Source: Saccoglossus kowalevskii
Lineage: Eukaryota; Hemichordata; Enteropneusta; Harrimaniidae
Reading direction: 5' to 3'
DNA length: 45,343 nucleotides
NCBI RefSeq assembly: GCF_000003605.2
Contig: NW_003156233.1
Location: forward strand, 22,052 to 67,394
Under the pieces are notes generated by a model. It was not told where the DNA came from. It saw only the letters and a list, made by a program, of their open reading frames with translations, and made no database searches. Positions 26,101-41,100 of the stretch are shown here, piece after piece; the first letter of the stretch is position 1; each line of letters opens with the position of its first letter. The translations under genes were made by a program, and so were the position numbers.

Positions 26101-29100
26101 TGATTCAGGGTTATTCTCATTGAGAGTCAGCCACAATTGCAGGATGGAATCCAGGTTGATTCGTTGAAACTGTATTTGGGAGAACAAGTGATCAAAGCAG
26201 GAACTGAGCATCTGAGAAGATGAGGTAGCCACCATGGCTTGTATAGACGAGAATAAGGCATCGTCAGTTTGTGGGCTATCAAAACATTGATTCTGACCAC
26301 CTACAAATGGTAACGGTTGCAGAGGGGCACTTAAAGCTTGTATAATGGCATCGGCTTCCACCACAGACACAATTTTCAGAAACCATTCAGCTCTAAGCTG
26401 TAGACCAACTTCCAGTCGTGCATCCACAGCCATAGAAACATTCATGGTGGACGACATAGTGGCTGCTTTGGTGACATCACTTTCAAAGTGGTTGGAAATA
26501 TGGTATTTAGATGCAGGGCCGCCCACTGCATTGTTCATAGAAGCTGGATGGCCTAACACTCCCATACTTGCAATATACGCAGCCTTCTGTTGCAGTTTGC
26601 TTTTATTCTTCTCGTCCATAGCACCCCAATCATGAATTTGATTGCATAGAAAATTCATCTCTTCCATGAACTCCTTTTTACCAATCTCAACAAACTCTGC
26701 CATCTGCGGATCCGATGGATCAACTGGACCTTCCTCAGTAGTGCTACTTTCTTTAGTTTGATTCTCATCAAAACTTCCCATGCTTACAATTCCTAATGAC
26801 AGAAGCAGGCAAATAATTAGTTTTCAAACCACACATGACTTCCCTGACTGACTGTAACAAGTTACATATTGAATTTGCGTTACCTGATGTCCCTGCCACA
26901 CTGATTGACTCAGATTCATTGATAACTGATATAGAAGCTGATTGTTGTAATGTCTCGTCAGTCTCAGTGGAAGTGCTGCTGATATATCTTCATCAGTTAC
27001 ATTGGCAGCAGCTAGTGCTGAGATGGGGTAACTTCTCTCACCTGTAAATACACAAAGATGAGAATTAGTCCTACCAAACCTAACCTATGTTAACATTTCT
27101 GACAGTGAATAAAATCCATTTGAAAGTGAGACACACAAAAGGGCAGATCAGAAACACATATCATGAAAATGAAACATTGAACATCATGGAGCCGAATATT
27201 TTGCGATGTTTTGAGTTGCCACATGCAGAATATACACAAACTCTATTAGTTGTTGTTTCACCATTATTTCTATATTCAACATTCAAAACATATTACTTTG
27301 ACACTTACGATTACCGTATTTGCTCCATTAGTATGGTAAAAAAAAAAATATACAACCAATGCAAATTTTGGTTTATATGACCTTATATTGAAGATATGCT
27401 TCTAATAGAGAATACATTCTAATACAGTACTCCCAGATTCTCTGACAACGATTTACACAAACTCAATGGTGAGATGTGTCTTTTTAAGTCAAAATGATTG
27501 TAAAATTAAATAAATTATCAATTAAAGGCACACTGACTCAAAGTCAAATCAATTCAAAGACACTATGCAAATGACTAAAAAGTGACGATATCATAACATC
27601 AACTCACCTTCTTGAACATCTAGGAGTAGTGTAGACAGAGCATGATATGCCCATGGTCCACCCCATGCAACATTGCCACGATTGAAATTAGTGCCCACAC
27701 ACAGCATAAGAAGTTGTTCCAACTGCTGTTCACTCATGATTTCAGGTAGAGTGATGGCTGGTCTGGATGCATTGGAAATGCGGGCTAACACCTAACCAAA
27801 TCATAAGTACATGGAATATGAAATCAATGCCAAGATGAAATAAAACATTAATTTTCGTCTGTGTGACTTAGATCTTAACATGCTTACTCAAGACTCCAAA
27901 CATACCTTGCATGTTACGAGAAACAAGTCCACATGACATGTGAAGTCCATTGATAAGAGCAATGCCATTAATCCCTGCACTACTGGTATACTTTTATCTC
28001 TTGGCAACTGGAAGACTGGTGGTTCAACATCCATTCCTCTGTCTCCATGGTTACTGTTTTCTTCTTTATCACTTCTGGATGTATCTTTACTTGTCATCCG
28101 ACGCAGCATCAACAGATCCTTGAAATGCTAAAGTATAAGTGAAACATATCAATGTGTAGAGAAACGTGCATTAAGACTGACGAGATTGTTAGTGATTTGG
28201 TAACAACTTGCAGCATAGGTAAACAAATTATCAAAAATCAATTTACCTTTGATGCGCGTTGTTTTAGTTCTCTCATTAGTTTCTGTTGTACTACAGTTTC
28301 TTGCCCTTTTCCTTCCTCCTTCAACTGAGATGAAATCATTTTGTGTTTTGCCTGGCAAAAGAACAAGAGATATAAACATCAGTTCCACTACTGAGAACTG
28401 TACTTGCTAAATATTTAAACTAAACTGTGCGATTATGAGTATTGGTCCAGTTACGTCTTAACAAAATCTACAGTCAATGTATTATTCAGTAGTTCCTATC
28501 ACTTTTACAGCAAGTCACAGAAGTATTGGGCATCATTTTTGCAAACTCGATGTCCCCTGCTGCAATACAGACTCGCCCAGATTGGAAGTGGCCACAAGTC
28601 GGCGCCAGCAAAATTCAAAGCCAACTGTTCAGTCAAAACACAAGCAGTTAACCAATTCACTAGTGAGTTTGCAAATTGGCTGCCTCAATACTTCTAAGCC
28701 TTGCTGTAACCAATGGACAACGAACACTGTTTTACACCACTTATTACAAAAATGGATGGGTCATTCATCAGGATGCTGGCACAAGTTTTGCTAGACTAGT
28801 CTCTAATTCCACAAAAGTTTTCAAGTTGATGAAATTGTTGCTATGAAGTATCAAGAAGCAGAAACTAAGGTGCGGCCCAGAAAAATAATTTTACAATAAT
28901 CCAATAATCTTACAAGTCCTGAGCATCACAGCAGATTTTTGTGTTTTTTGTCAGAATTTTAGAAAATAAATAAAGAAAAATTAGAAACATTTCTTGTTTT
29001 TTTTTCACCATGCTTATTACCTGGAGATCTATTAGTTGTTGTTTATGATGCATAAGTTGACGCTTCAATCGTCGCCTATTTAATCTACTATGATGAACAG

Positions 29101-32100
29101 ATTTGATATTAACACCTGTAGATTGACTATTGGATGTCATGAAATCACTTGTAATGAAATCCCATCTATTTCCATTCACGCTGTTAGAAGTGGATCCTAG
29201 CAAGAAAACAGAAGCAGTTCATTTAACAAAATCATCATCACCAGATTTCCATTAATGCACACCAAACCATGAGAATTTTATGATATTTTTAGAGAATTTA
29301 TTCTTGAACTGGATGCAAGAAATATTTCTCTATTTTAGAATTTTAAATATTGCAAAAATGGAAACACAGACAATTTCAGGCAAAACTAATGTCAAAAAAA
29401 CATTTACTGTATTACTAATAGGGGCTGTGAATAATTTCATTATTATTATTACTAAAACCTTTAATATGTAATAATGAACATAATTCCTGGCATTTCTAAG
29501 CTGAAATGGACTATAAATGTTACCTTGATAAAATGAAATATACTAAATGAACAAAAAAGGATCATCAAATCAAATACGAGTAAACTTCATTGAGCAAAAC
29601 AACTGAATTTAAATAAATCACTTTTTTTACCTTTTTCTTTATCCTTGTCCTTGTTATTTGCTTTACATTCAATATCATCATCATCATCTGAATTTGAATT
29701 GTTGGCAACTGTACTGTCCAATGTACGTGACAGAAATAACAGAACCCAGCTAATCAATGACAAATCCAGAGTCCCTGCATACAAATAAAACAATGCAAGT
29801 CAATGACTCCAATGTAAGGTACGTGAATAAATAAAATAACTACTTTAAACCATTTTAATTTCATGAGAGATGAATTTTACAAATGTAGCAATATAAAATA
29901 AATCTCTGGGATCCTAACACATGCAATGTCAGTGATTTTCATGAAATTTTGTCTACATAATGCCATAATTTCTGAAATTGTGAATATTTCTAACATCGAA
30001 AATCTTCTTCAATTGCATCAATGCATGGATGAAACCATGTACATCCATAAAAGGGAATATTAAGTTGTAATGAATTTAACCTTTCAACCACCAGACTTTC
30101 TCTCCCAAATTTGTCTGTACTTTTTTTTTTTAATATTCTTCAAAATATCTGGAAATGAACCCTAATTTTGGAGCCAACACACAAAATTTGAGTCAATTTT
30201 CAGTTTTTACTCAAAAAATCTGGCAATTTTTGTCCAAATTTTCTAAGGGAAAGTGCATACTACTACTTTGTGAATTTGTGGTGAAAAACGGAAACTGGTG
30301 GTGAAAGGGTTAAAGGTCATAAATATACTTTGGCTTATTAATTTAACAAAGTAACACGTCACTTTCTGACAGGCAATTCTCTGAATTTCAAAGAAGCTTG
30401 TTATGTATTCTGAGCCATTTACACACTCATCTGACATTAAATAAGAATGGCAATATTCCTCACCTCCACCTGTAACGATGTAGTACTGACCATGACTGGA
30501 TTGCAATGGAGCGAGTAACTTTGCAAGTAAATTCAATAGATGCTCTAACACATTACTAGAATTATTACATGCTATTGATTTCTGACCCAGAACAGCAAGT
30601 AACACAAACAACCTACAACAAAATACATATAAGTAAGTTACAATTGAATTCAAATATAGTACAGACGCATTTCATGACAATTCTGTCTACCTACCGTACA
30701 CAATATTATCTGCAAAACATGCCACTACCCTTTTTAAATTTCAAATACCATATAGCATAGAACTTAGAAGAATGGTGGATGTATATCATTTCTATCGCAA
30801 GAGCAAATCAAAATTTTCCCTTGATTGCTGCTATTTAATTGAATCTTGTTCAGTGCAAGAAACACAGAATATACAGAAAAGAGAAGATAAGAAAACCCAG
30901 TAATGTCATATTGTACATATCACTAGATTTCCTTGCTTTACCCTCTTGTTAACACATTGTCTGCATAATCAGCTGGCAATGTGTTAAACATCATACCTTG
31001 ATGCATGTGACTGTGTATTGATATTTTATACTCACCTATCCTGAGGAAACACAAAGTTCTGTTCAGAGTTGAAGAACTCCTGCAGCGAATTGGCCAGAAA
31101 CTCCCCCCACCAAGGCTGCACACCACACATCTTAACTAAGAGAGCACCACATCGTATCCTAGTGCGTGGCGTACCACTGACACAGAGATGTTTAAAGAGA
31201 GCTTCACACACACTCATATCAAATATTCTATACAAAGTAGTAGGGGTAGACTTCACAGAGCTATTGCATATACTAAGCAAGGTATCCAAGAGATACTCGG
31301 TGATTACTCGCAGCTGGTCAGTAGAGGTTTGTTTCAGCTGTGCTGAAGCATTGTGCGTTTGCATCGTTCTTGTAGGCATAGAACCACAGGCACTTTTCAA
31401 ACGATTGATCGCTCTGTGTGCTAAGTTTAACTGTAACTGAAGCTGCATACAATCATGATACGCCTGGTGTATCTTGGTGTCTTCCTCGCTCTTTTCGCTG
31501 TTCTTCCTCACAAAGAACTGAGCGCTAGTTCCTACTGACTGTGGCAGATCAATTCCGCTTAGTAGTGTTTCTAGCCGATTACATGCCAGACTGTATCTAC
31601 ATTGTAAATCTTCCTGTAGCGAAACTAACGACACCAAGTGATGCTCTAGATGTAGATTTTCATTATCTATGCTGGAATTACTATCTACTGCCGACTGTAC
31701 AATGCTGTCGTTTTCCCAAGGTAGGATGTAGGTATGACCATAAAAGGTACCGATGGGAATCTTGGATCTTACTGTATTACCTCCGTATTTACCAATCACA
31801 GTTATCTACAAAATAGGAAAGGGTTTATACGTATCAGAATCCAAGCAAAAAAAGTTGGCAACTTGGTAAGAGTCAAACCTTTGTCTCAAACTAAGTTTAC
31901 TTGTCATGGTCATTCAAAGCCAAGCCTAAGAGTTCAGCAAAGACCAGACATTTAGACATGGTTTATAACTTACCTTAATATATCTACACACTGCAGGAGG
32001 TAAGAGATCACTAAGAACCAGAGATCTACTACCAATATCCATAGCAACTACAAGTCGACGCCCATCAATTTCTTCACCTTTAACCCAGACATCAATGGAT

Positions 32101-35100
32101 AATGATGACATGTCATTACAGGCTGGTATCAGCACATCAGTCAGTAGGATGGGACAGCCAAAATCTAACACTGCAAATCTTCTAGCTCCTACAGAAAAAA
32201 AAAAAGAATGTTATTTTCATTGTCAGTCAGTTGGTTGGTATATGGATCGTAAAAATAACATGCTTTCCATCTATAGTGTATGACTTTGAAACACCAGTCG
32301 TGAGATTAGACAGCTTTTACACTCACCTGAATGCATTCTTTCTACAACGAGGACATGGGGCTGAGGTGGTTGTAATAGACACTGATTCGCTGGTGGTAAA
32401 GGGGTATTAGAAGTAACATTTCTATTCACACCTCCCTGTAATATAAAAATGATGAAGGAAACATGTTTATTTCAAAACAATCACTATGCTGATTAGTTTT
32501 CATATACTGTAGATCGCTCTAATTTCATGAGGGATGAATTTTAGCTAAGTTCACGAGTCAGTACAAATTTTGCAACAGGATATGTTGGGTCCTACGACAT
32601 GAAATGCCTGTGACTTTTGCAAAATATTGCCTTCACTAATGCCATAAAATTACAACAAGCAGCCTGTCGGCTGAGATAGCTTCGCTTTTAGCAATGCACA
32701 TTGCAATTAAAGAACAGAAGATATCATTAGAAAATGAACAATATGTATAGTATCAAAGCAACAGGACTTACTGTTTTCAACAAGAAGTCGAAAATATCAC
32801 TTTTTACCAAAAATTTAAAAAAATATTCACCAAAATTAGAGAATTAAAGATATCATTACAAAATGAACAAATCTGAACAAGGTCCACATGTAGTACCTAT
32901 ATATGTAATATCAAAGCAATTGGACTTGCGGTTTTGAACAAGAAGTCAAAAATATCACTTTTTACCAAAAATGACAAAAATATTTACCAAAATTAGAGAA
33001 TTGAAGATATCATTACAAAATGAACAAATCTGAGAGAGGTCCACATGTAGTACCTATATATGTAATATCAAAGCAATTGGACTTGCGGTTTTTAACAAGA
33101 AGTTGAAAATATCACTTTTTACCAAAAATGACAAAAATATTCACCAAAATTAGAGAATTNNNNNNNNNNNNNNNNNNNNNNNNNNNNNNNNNNNNNNNNN
33201 NNNNNNNNNNNNNNNNNNNNNNNNNNNNNNNNNNNNNNNNNNNNNNNNNNNNNNNNNNNNNNNNNNNNNNNNNNNNNNNNNNNNNNNNNNNNNNNNNNNN
33301 NNNNNNNNNNNNNNNNNNNNNNNNNNNNNNNNNNNNNNNNNNNNNNNNNNNNNNNNNNNNNNNNNNNNNNNNNNNNNNNNNNNNNNNNNNNNNNNNNNNN
33401 NNNNNNNNNNNNNNNNNNNNNNNNNNNNNNNNNNNNNNNNNNNNNNNNNNNNNNNNNNNNNNNNNNNNNNNNNNNNNNNNNNNNNNNNNNNNNNNNNNNN
33501 NNNNNNNNNNNNNNNNNNNNNNNNNNNNNNNNNNNNNNNNNNNNNNNNNNNNNNNNNNNNNNNNNNNNNNNNNNNNNNNNNNNNNNNNNNNNNNNNNNNN
33601 NNNNNNNNNNNNNNNNNNNNNNNNNNNNNNNNNNNNNNNNNNNNNNNNNNNNNNNNNNNNNNNNNNNNNNNNNNNNNNNNNNNNNNNNNNNNNNNNNNNN
33701 NNNNNNNNNNNNNNNNNNNNNNNNNNNNNNNNNNNNNNNNNNNNNNNNNNNNNNNNNNNNNNNNNNNNNNNNNNNNNNNNNNNNNNNNNNNNNNNNNNNN
33801 NNNNNNNNNNNNNNNNNNNNNNNNNNNNNNNNNNNNNNNNNNNNNNNNNNNNNNNNNNNNNNNNNNNNNNNNNNNNNNNNNNNNNNNNNNNNNNNNNNNN
33901 NNNNNNNCTGGTTTATTATGAGTAGCGTGAATGGGTAAACTGCGTTTCGACAATGAGCTGTTATTAACATCAAAAGTGTTAAATTCTTCTTCAATGCTCA
34001 GCTTATCTTTTGATAACAACTAATTTCTTGATGTAAAAAAAATCATGCCGTTTTCCCATCAAAATCAAAGCCAAACGATCGTACTACAACAACGGCAAAT
34101 CTCTTCCGTGTTTCGTTTACCATGAGGTCTCTCAACTACATATTTAAATGAGCTATGGTAATTTAATCACGTTGGCACCATCCAGCATTTCGATTGGTTA
34201 ATTAGCGACTTGACATATCAGGTCAAAAAACAGTTTCAAGTCACTAAAGATGTTTGAACAAGCATGGCGGATATCGTATCGGATCGAGCGTTTATATGTG
34301 ATCAAAATCATTCGCTTGCGGTGAAACTAAGTTGAATTTTTACAACAATTCAACGAATTTATTTTTTGTACGTTATTGTAATCACTACTGAGTAATAATC
34401 AGCAATTGTAACACTTCGAAAACAAGTAAGTTATTCACTTGTGTGAAACGCAGCATGACCGTAATACCGTGATCATTTGCTACTAAGAATGCATTCGTTT
34501 TTGTTTTTACTTCTTTTAGAATATAATTTTCGTTATCAAAAAAAAAAAAAAAAATAAGAAAATAAATATATATTACATTAAATAATATACTGAGTATTTT
34601 TTTTTATCATGCGAACATTTTTTTTTGATGGACTTTTTTTATTTTTTTATTTTAATTTCCCCGATGTCTTAATATTAAACATGGAATGTACAGTCACTCT
34701 GCCAAAAGTCGATCATGCCAGTAGTCGAATGCAATCGACTGTGTCAGACGGCTGTCTCTCAGTTGTGACCGATGCTAACGAATTAGTCTATTCAAGAGAT
34801 TGTTGTATACAGTACCGTAACCTGCAAATGCATAAAAATCTATTTGTAGATATTATTTATTGTGCAGTATGTTATACAGTGTGAAATTTCATTTGTGTAC
34901 AAGTTTGTCTGTGTGTAAAAATCCGAAAGTGCGCTTAGAATCGCAACAAAGTTGCAATTGAGTGTCATGCATCTCATTAGCATATCATTATCCCTTCTGG
35001 CCTTTGTTTTTTGAAAAAATTTCCCACTGTTACCGAAGTGAATGCTCTAATTAAAGCTGCACCAAGACTTCACGCATCTGAAATCGTCCATTGAAAAAAT

Positions 35101-38100
35101 AAATTTTAATTAAAGCCGCGGCCTCAATTCGGAATTTTACGGTACTATGCAAAAACTATTGCCCTTTGCTGCCAGAACACATCAATTTCTTCCATATGTA
35201 ATCAAACAATACAAGGACACTAACAAATTATTTGACTATAGGGCCAATGTCTAATAGTTCATTATAAAATTTTGTAGTTCTTCGTATCTTGTATTGACAG
35301 GTACTGTGAAAGGCTATATTCTTTATTCTGCAAGAGGACTTCATCTTCATGCAAAGAGTATTTTGCCAGAGATAATAAATCATTGCATTCCTGAATGCGT
35401 TTCTGACTTCCTAGGAATGAAATCTTTACTTTCCTCACTGCTGATTCAACATCCAAATTCAGATTCATACCTCTTTATTATGCAGATGTTTTAGGGAAGA
35501 TGCTCTTTTTCTCACGTATAAAGAGAGGTATCTCCTATGAGCAAGTTGAGATGGCCTCAGGACAACTGCAATGAGGTGGCATCAGATGGCCATGACTAAC
35601 GTTAGTAAAATGCATGGTATGTGTCACACAGATGACTTATTATCATTTCATTACAGCTGTGCTGTGCATCACTTTTTATATATGCCCCTTAGAAACTGCA
35701 GGTGATGGCAAGATTTAAATGACATTAAAAATCATAATGCTGTAGCGATGATGCCTTACCTTGGATTTCATTCCCTGAGATACAACCTTGGCAAAAGTCT
35801 TGCCAAGAGAATAGAATCCTTCTTCACCGATTGGAACAAGACTAATACCTGGCATACCACTGACGCCAAGGGTCTCATTGGGCGGCGTTAGTGGCGGTGT
35901 CATGAAGAAAGGAGTGTTCTTAGGAGTAGCAGGAAATAATTCACTGGAATACTGATAGGGAGGCATGTTACCAGAGGTCGAACTCATCTGCAACTTGTCT
36001 TCAAGTTTCTGTTTCTGGTAAAGAGATACAGAGGGACAGGTAAGGAGTTGTGTGAGCAAGCATGTTGTTAGATGTTTATGATGGTAAAGCAAGTTATCAA
36101 GCAATTACCCCCAGCAAAAAGCAGAAGAAATTCCAGTGAGTGAAAACCCAGGCATGATTGCAGAGAAGCAACTGTCAATGTGTACCTGTTGCTGCAATTT
36201 AATCAGCTGCTGTTGTTTCTGTTGTAGAAGTTGTAACTGCTGTTCAGCTGACGCCATGGCACCAGATAGAGCACTCATTGCAGCTCCAGGCGCTGATGTA
36301 GTTATTGTACCTTCTCCTAAACTAGAAGTACCAGGAGCAAGGGTGGCCACTAGTCCACCAATGGTAGGATTTCCACCTAAAGAGATAAGTGAATTGAAAT
36401 GTAACCCACTGCACGACTCTATAATAGTGTATACAACACTGACAAACCACTACTATCAACTTCACATTACACAACCTTGCATACAATTCATTCTAGACAA
36501 CATATCATATGTTAATTTGATTGAAGTCAAACTTGACACATGAAAATTGGAATAAAAATGTGGGTTCTTCTCAGGAGGTGCTTCCTATTTCGTGAACAAT
36601 AAATATAAGTCCAACACATCGTGGAAATGTCAAGAATATCCTTCAAGGAATGCAGCGCTTAAAATGGCTGAGAAAAATCGGGATTGCAAACTAACACAGG
36701 AAGAGTGTCATCTTACCTGTGTCTATTTTCTCCACATGTGTGCCTTCACTCGTAGCAACACAAGTGAAATGTAACGGTTCCACTTCAAGTAAGCCTTTCA
36801 ATAACTGAGCTCCAACGTCTACTGTACTAGATGATGTCGATTGTGTTGATTTGCCATTACCATTGCCATTACCGTTTCCATTTCCATTTCCAAGCAAGGA
36901 TTTGAAGTCTACTTCCACATCACATGGTAAGGTAGTAAGAGGGGGTCCAGTCTGATGACCAGTACTTCCACCGCTACTGCTACTACTACTGCTACTACTG
37001 CTAGTTGTGGTGGTGTTCAGCGGTTTCACAGGTAATGCTGGCTCTGTATCAAATAACACAGGCTCCAGTGGTGTTCCATATAACCCAAACCTATTGAAAT
37101 TTAAAGAAATTATTGTGTATTCTATTTGCCAAATGAGGTTTAACAAATAAAGCAATGTCAGTGTTGGTTTGTCTAACTAAATATTCAACTTTAAACCTTG
37201 CATGGCTATAATTAATGCATTTTATTGATTAGTAATTCTTGAGCTTGATCAATACAGTTTGAAGAACACAAGCAGGAATTCTAACATCGAACACATTCTA
37301 TCACCCATTTACTAGCATTAGAAAAAAATTATGAAACAATATGTCCATGACTCCATTCTTTTTGTTTTGTTTTTTTAAACATCTGGTTCCTTTAAACAAA
37401 AAATGAATGGGTTGTGTTTTACTTTTTCAGCCAAGCTATTTTTTAGTTAGAGTAAAATACAAACATGTTTATCAAAAAAAAATTGACCCTGTGACACATC
37501 ATCAGTGACTCATTCCAAAGAGATTTTTCCGGAGAGTCTTATTTCATTACTCTCCGTAGTGAAAAACAAGAATGAGAAGTGAAACCAAACTGACCTTGCT
37601 CTAAGCAGTAAATGTCGTGGTAACATATTTTCATGTAACTGCCTGGCAACAGATGTTAACAGAGAGGCACAGGCTTTACCAGTGCTTTCCAGATCCATGG
37701 ATTTCACCAAGTTGAGTAGAACAAAAAACCAGTGTAAGGAACCAGCAGAACCAGCACACGGTATGAACGGAAGACATTCTAACATGGCATGTAACAAACA
37801 CGTATTGAAAGACTTTAGGATATCACAATCTTTACTTCGTTTCGCTCTCCTGGAATTAAAAATAAAAACAAAAACAAAAACATGAAAATTATCTGATAAA
37901 TATTCAAAAATTAGTTGCAAAGCTGTCATCAGAATTATTCAAGTTATATACATGCACATATACAAAGATTCAGGTTGCGCAATAAAATCAGTTAATTACT
38001 ATAACTCAGGTTAAAGGTCAATATGCATGGTGGTATGACATTGTGTCATCAATGTACGAGAAATGTTTTTTTAAATGTTTTTGTGCTTGGCAACAGTTCC

Positions 38101-41100
38101 AGACATTGAATGTCACTGTTGTCTCTCCTGACTTTTTTTTTGTATGTGCAAATTGCCAATGCTAGTGCTGACACATTTCGCCACAGAAGCCATATTCTTG
38201 TTTGGAACTACCGGTACATGACAGGGCTGTGTGGCCATCTCTCTATCAATTAGCATTTGATGCACTATCCTGGCGTCAACCAGAGTGGGTCAAACACAAG
38301 CACCTGTGGACCTTAACCAAAGTCGCCAATGGAATTGCCTAAGATAGGATTTGAACTTGGGTCTACCGATCCCGAGTCTGATGTAACAAGTCATTGAAAA
38401 TGACACAGTCCCCGTTAAATTTTTGAAAGTTCTCTTTGTGCTAGTCATATTAAAGCGGAGCGCGTCTTTGAAACTTGAGTTCCAAGTGGTGTATACAACA
38501 GATTGTTAATTTACATCAAAACACGTGTTTCATGTAGTAGTAATATGGCCAAAAATAAAAACAGCCGTTATTCGCCATCTTTGATCTGATTCTGAAACAC
38601 ACTGATATGTATGATGCATGTGCCAAATATGAATGAAAATGGTACATAAATTGTGGAAATATAGTAGTAAGGCCAAAAAGTCAGATGGCTGTCAATCAGC
38701 CATCTTTGACCAGATTTTGAAACAAATTCTCATGGACATGCATCCTAACATGTATAAAGTACATGTATGTGCCAAATTTGAATGAAAACTGACAGAGCAC
38801 GTCCAAGATACCGCATAAAAAAAAACAAGATGCCTGCCAGTCGACCATCTTTGATCCAATTGCGAAATAAATCATCATGGACATGTATCCTAACATGTAT
38901 AATCTATGTACCAAGTTTGAATGACAAAGCATGTCCAAAATACAACATTTTCAAATAAAAAGATGGCTGCCAGTCGGCCATTTTGAATCGAATCGCTAAA
39001 CCACTGCGTGTGCATATGTCCCACATAAGGTACTAGGCACATGCAAAGAATGAACAAAATCGGTCTACAGGATTCTGAAATATGACTCTGGACAGACTGA
39101 CGCACGGACAGACAGACGCACGGACAGACAGACACACGGACGGACAGACACACGGACAGACGGACACACGCACGGACGGACAGATGGACAGACTCAGGAA
39201 CTCACGGACGGTCGGAAACATGTATCCTAATATGTATGATCTATGTACTAAATTTGAATGAAAACTGACAAAGCATGTCCAAAATACGATATATTTTTCA
39301 AAAAACAAGATGGCTGCCAGTCGGCCATCTTTATCCAATTGTGAAATAAATCGTCATGGACATGTATCCTGACATGTATAATCTATGTACCAAGTTTGAA
39401 TGAAAACTGACAAAGCATGTCCAAAATACAACATTTTCAAAAAGCAAGATGGCTGCCAGTCGGTCATTTTGAATCGAATCGCTAAACCACTGCATGTGCA
39501 TATGTGCCACATATAGTACTAGGCACAAGCAAAGAATGAATGGAATCGGTCCAAGGGATTCTGAGATATGACTCCCGACGGACGCATGGACGGACGGAGA
39601 CTAATAACGAATGATTGCTAACTTACCCAGTACAGAGTGCCACAAGCTGACTGAACTCATGAGCAACACTTCTGTCAGCTTCTAAGATGCATGCCCTGGT
39701 AAGTGGTAACAGTTGCTTTTGTACACAGAACACTAAGTTGTCTGATCCAATGCTGTGGGGAGGGAAAAGAAAAATAATCACTTCACAATTCCAGATTCTC
39801 AAATTTTTGGCGATGTGAGCATGAGTAACCTACCTAACAATAGGCAAGGGTAGGACAGTATAGGTCAGACAGGAAACCCCAGAAAACAACATTGCCATAT
39901 TTCAAAAGTTTTTACAAGATCACAGAGTGACTGTGGGTGGGGAGGTACAAAAAGGAACAGCTAAAAGAACTGTGGAATGTAGATTTGCAGTTGACAAAGA
40001 TTGTTTTAGTAGGAAAAATGAACTGAAAAAAAACAAGGTACATGTGTGTTTTGCTGAGTAAATATGAGTGACAAAAATATGAAAGTACTCCACTATGCCC
40101 AAGAAAATTTGCATGTTGTATTTCTTGTTTAGGCAAAATAGTGGGTAAATTTTCAGGGGCTAATTACAAATTACTTAAAAATAATGGCACTTCTATTTGA
40201 GGTTTATACTGCAAGTTGAAAACACACCCACAAGCAGTGTTCTGTGACTTTACACGTTTGGAATCCATCCTACCTCCCAGGCATACACTATATTGCAAGC
40301 GCACAAACGATAAACACGAAAACACTATCGATTTGGGAATCAGGAATTACATAATGGTAAAGACATTATTCAAAACTAATAAACACAAGGTTGTAAACAT
40401 TTTACCATGACAAGCATTCCCAAATTTAACATTTGAAAATGCTTAATTATTCACTGGCTTTTACTTTCTTTTATTTCAATGTGAGCTTCAATACATTAAA
40501 TTAAATACTAGAATAATTTTGTTCTTTCACAAACAAACAAAATTAAAAACCTGATGATTTTTTTCAAAGTAGCATGAAACAGCATCACGAAATTCATATA
40601 TTTATTTACTAAGTTCTGGTTGTCCCTTAATTCCTAATGCCAGAATGTCAGATAGATGCATATGATTATGAACATGGGAGACGCGCTATTTCAGCCACAG
40701 AATACGTGATGTATGTCCATCATGAATATTTTAAACTACTAAATGTACTTACATGATTGGTTCATTGATTTGCACACCTGCTACCCAACACAGTATGTCT
40801 AGCGCCATACTTTGATAATGTTCAAAACTAACACTTCTATCAAAATAATCATCTTCTCCACAAACAGCCTGGATCAGTCTCTCGTGAAAGGCGTTGTACT
40901 CAAGCATTTTAACTCTTTGTGTTCTATAAAATATAACAACTTTTGTTCATTCGTACGGCTATTACAATTATAACAAACTCATAAAATGATATTCATGACA
41001 GTTTACAGATTTACCAACTGTGTTTTGTGAAAAACTAGAGAAGCCCCAGGAAAGATAACAATATTTTGCTGAGTTATGGAATTAGACTTGTCAAAATTTC

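Noticed and set aside
28149-28388. 79-codon minus-strand ORF over exon w17
   Set aside because: It is shifted from the true frame; reading phase 0 from the acceptor at 28351 gives the charged BIRC6 helix and joins w16 and w18 without a break.
33119-34019. Three long ORFs of about 265-291 codons
   Set aside because: They run through the 748-base N gap and consist mostly of unknown residues.
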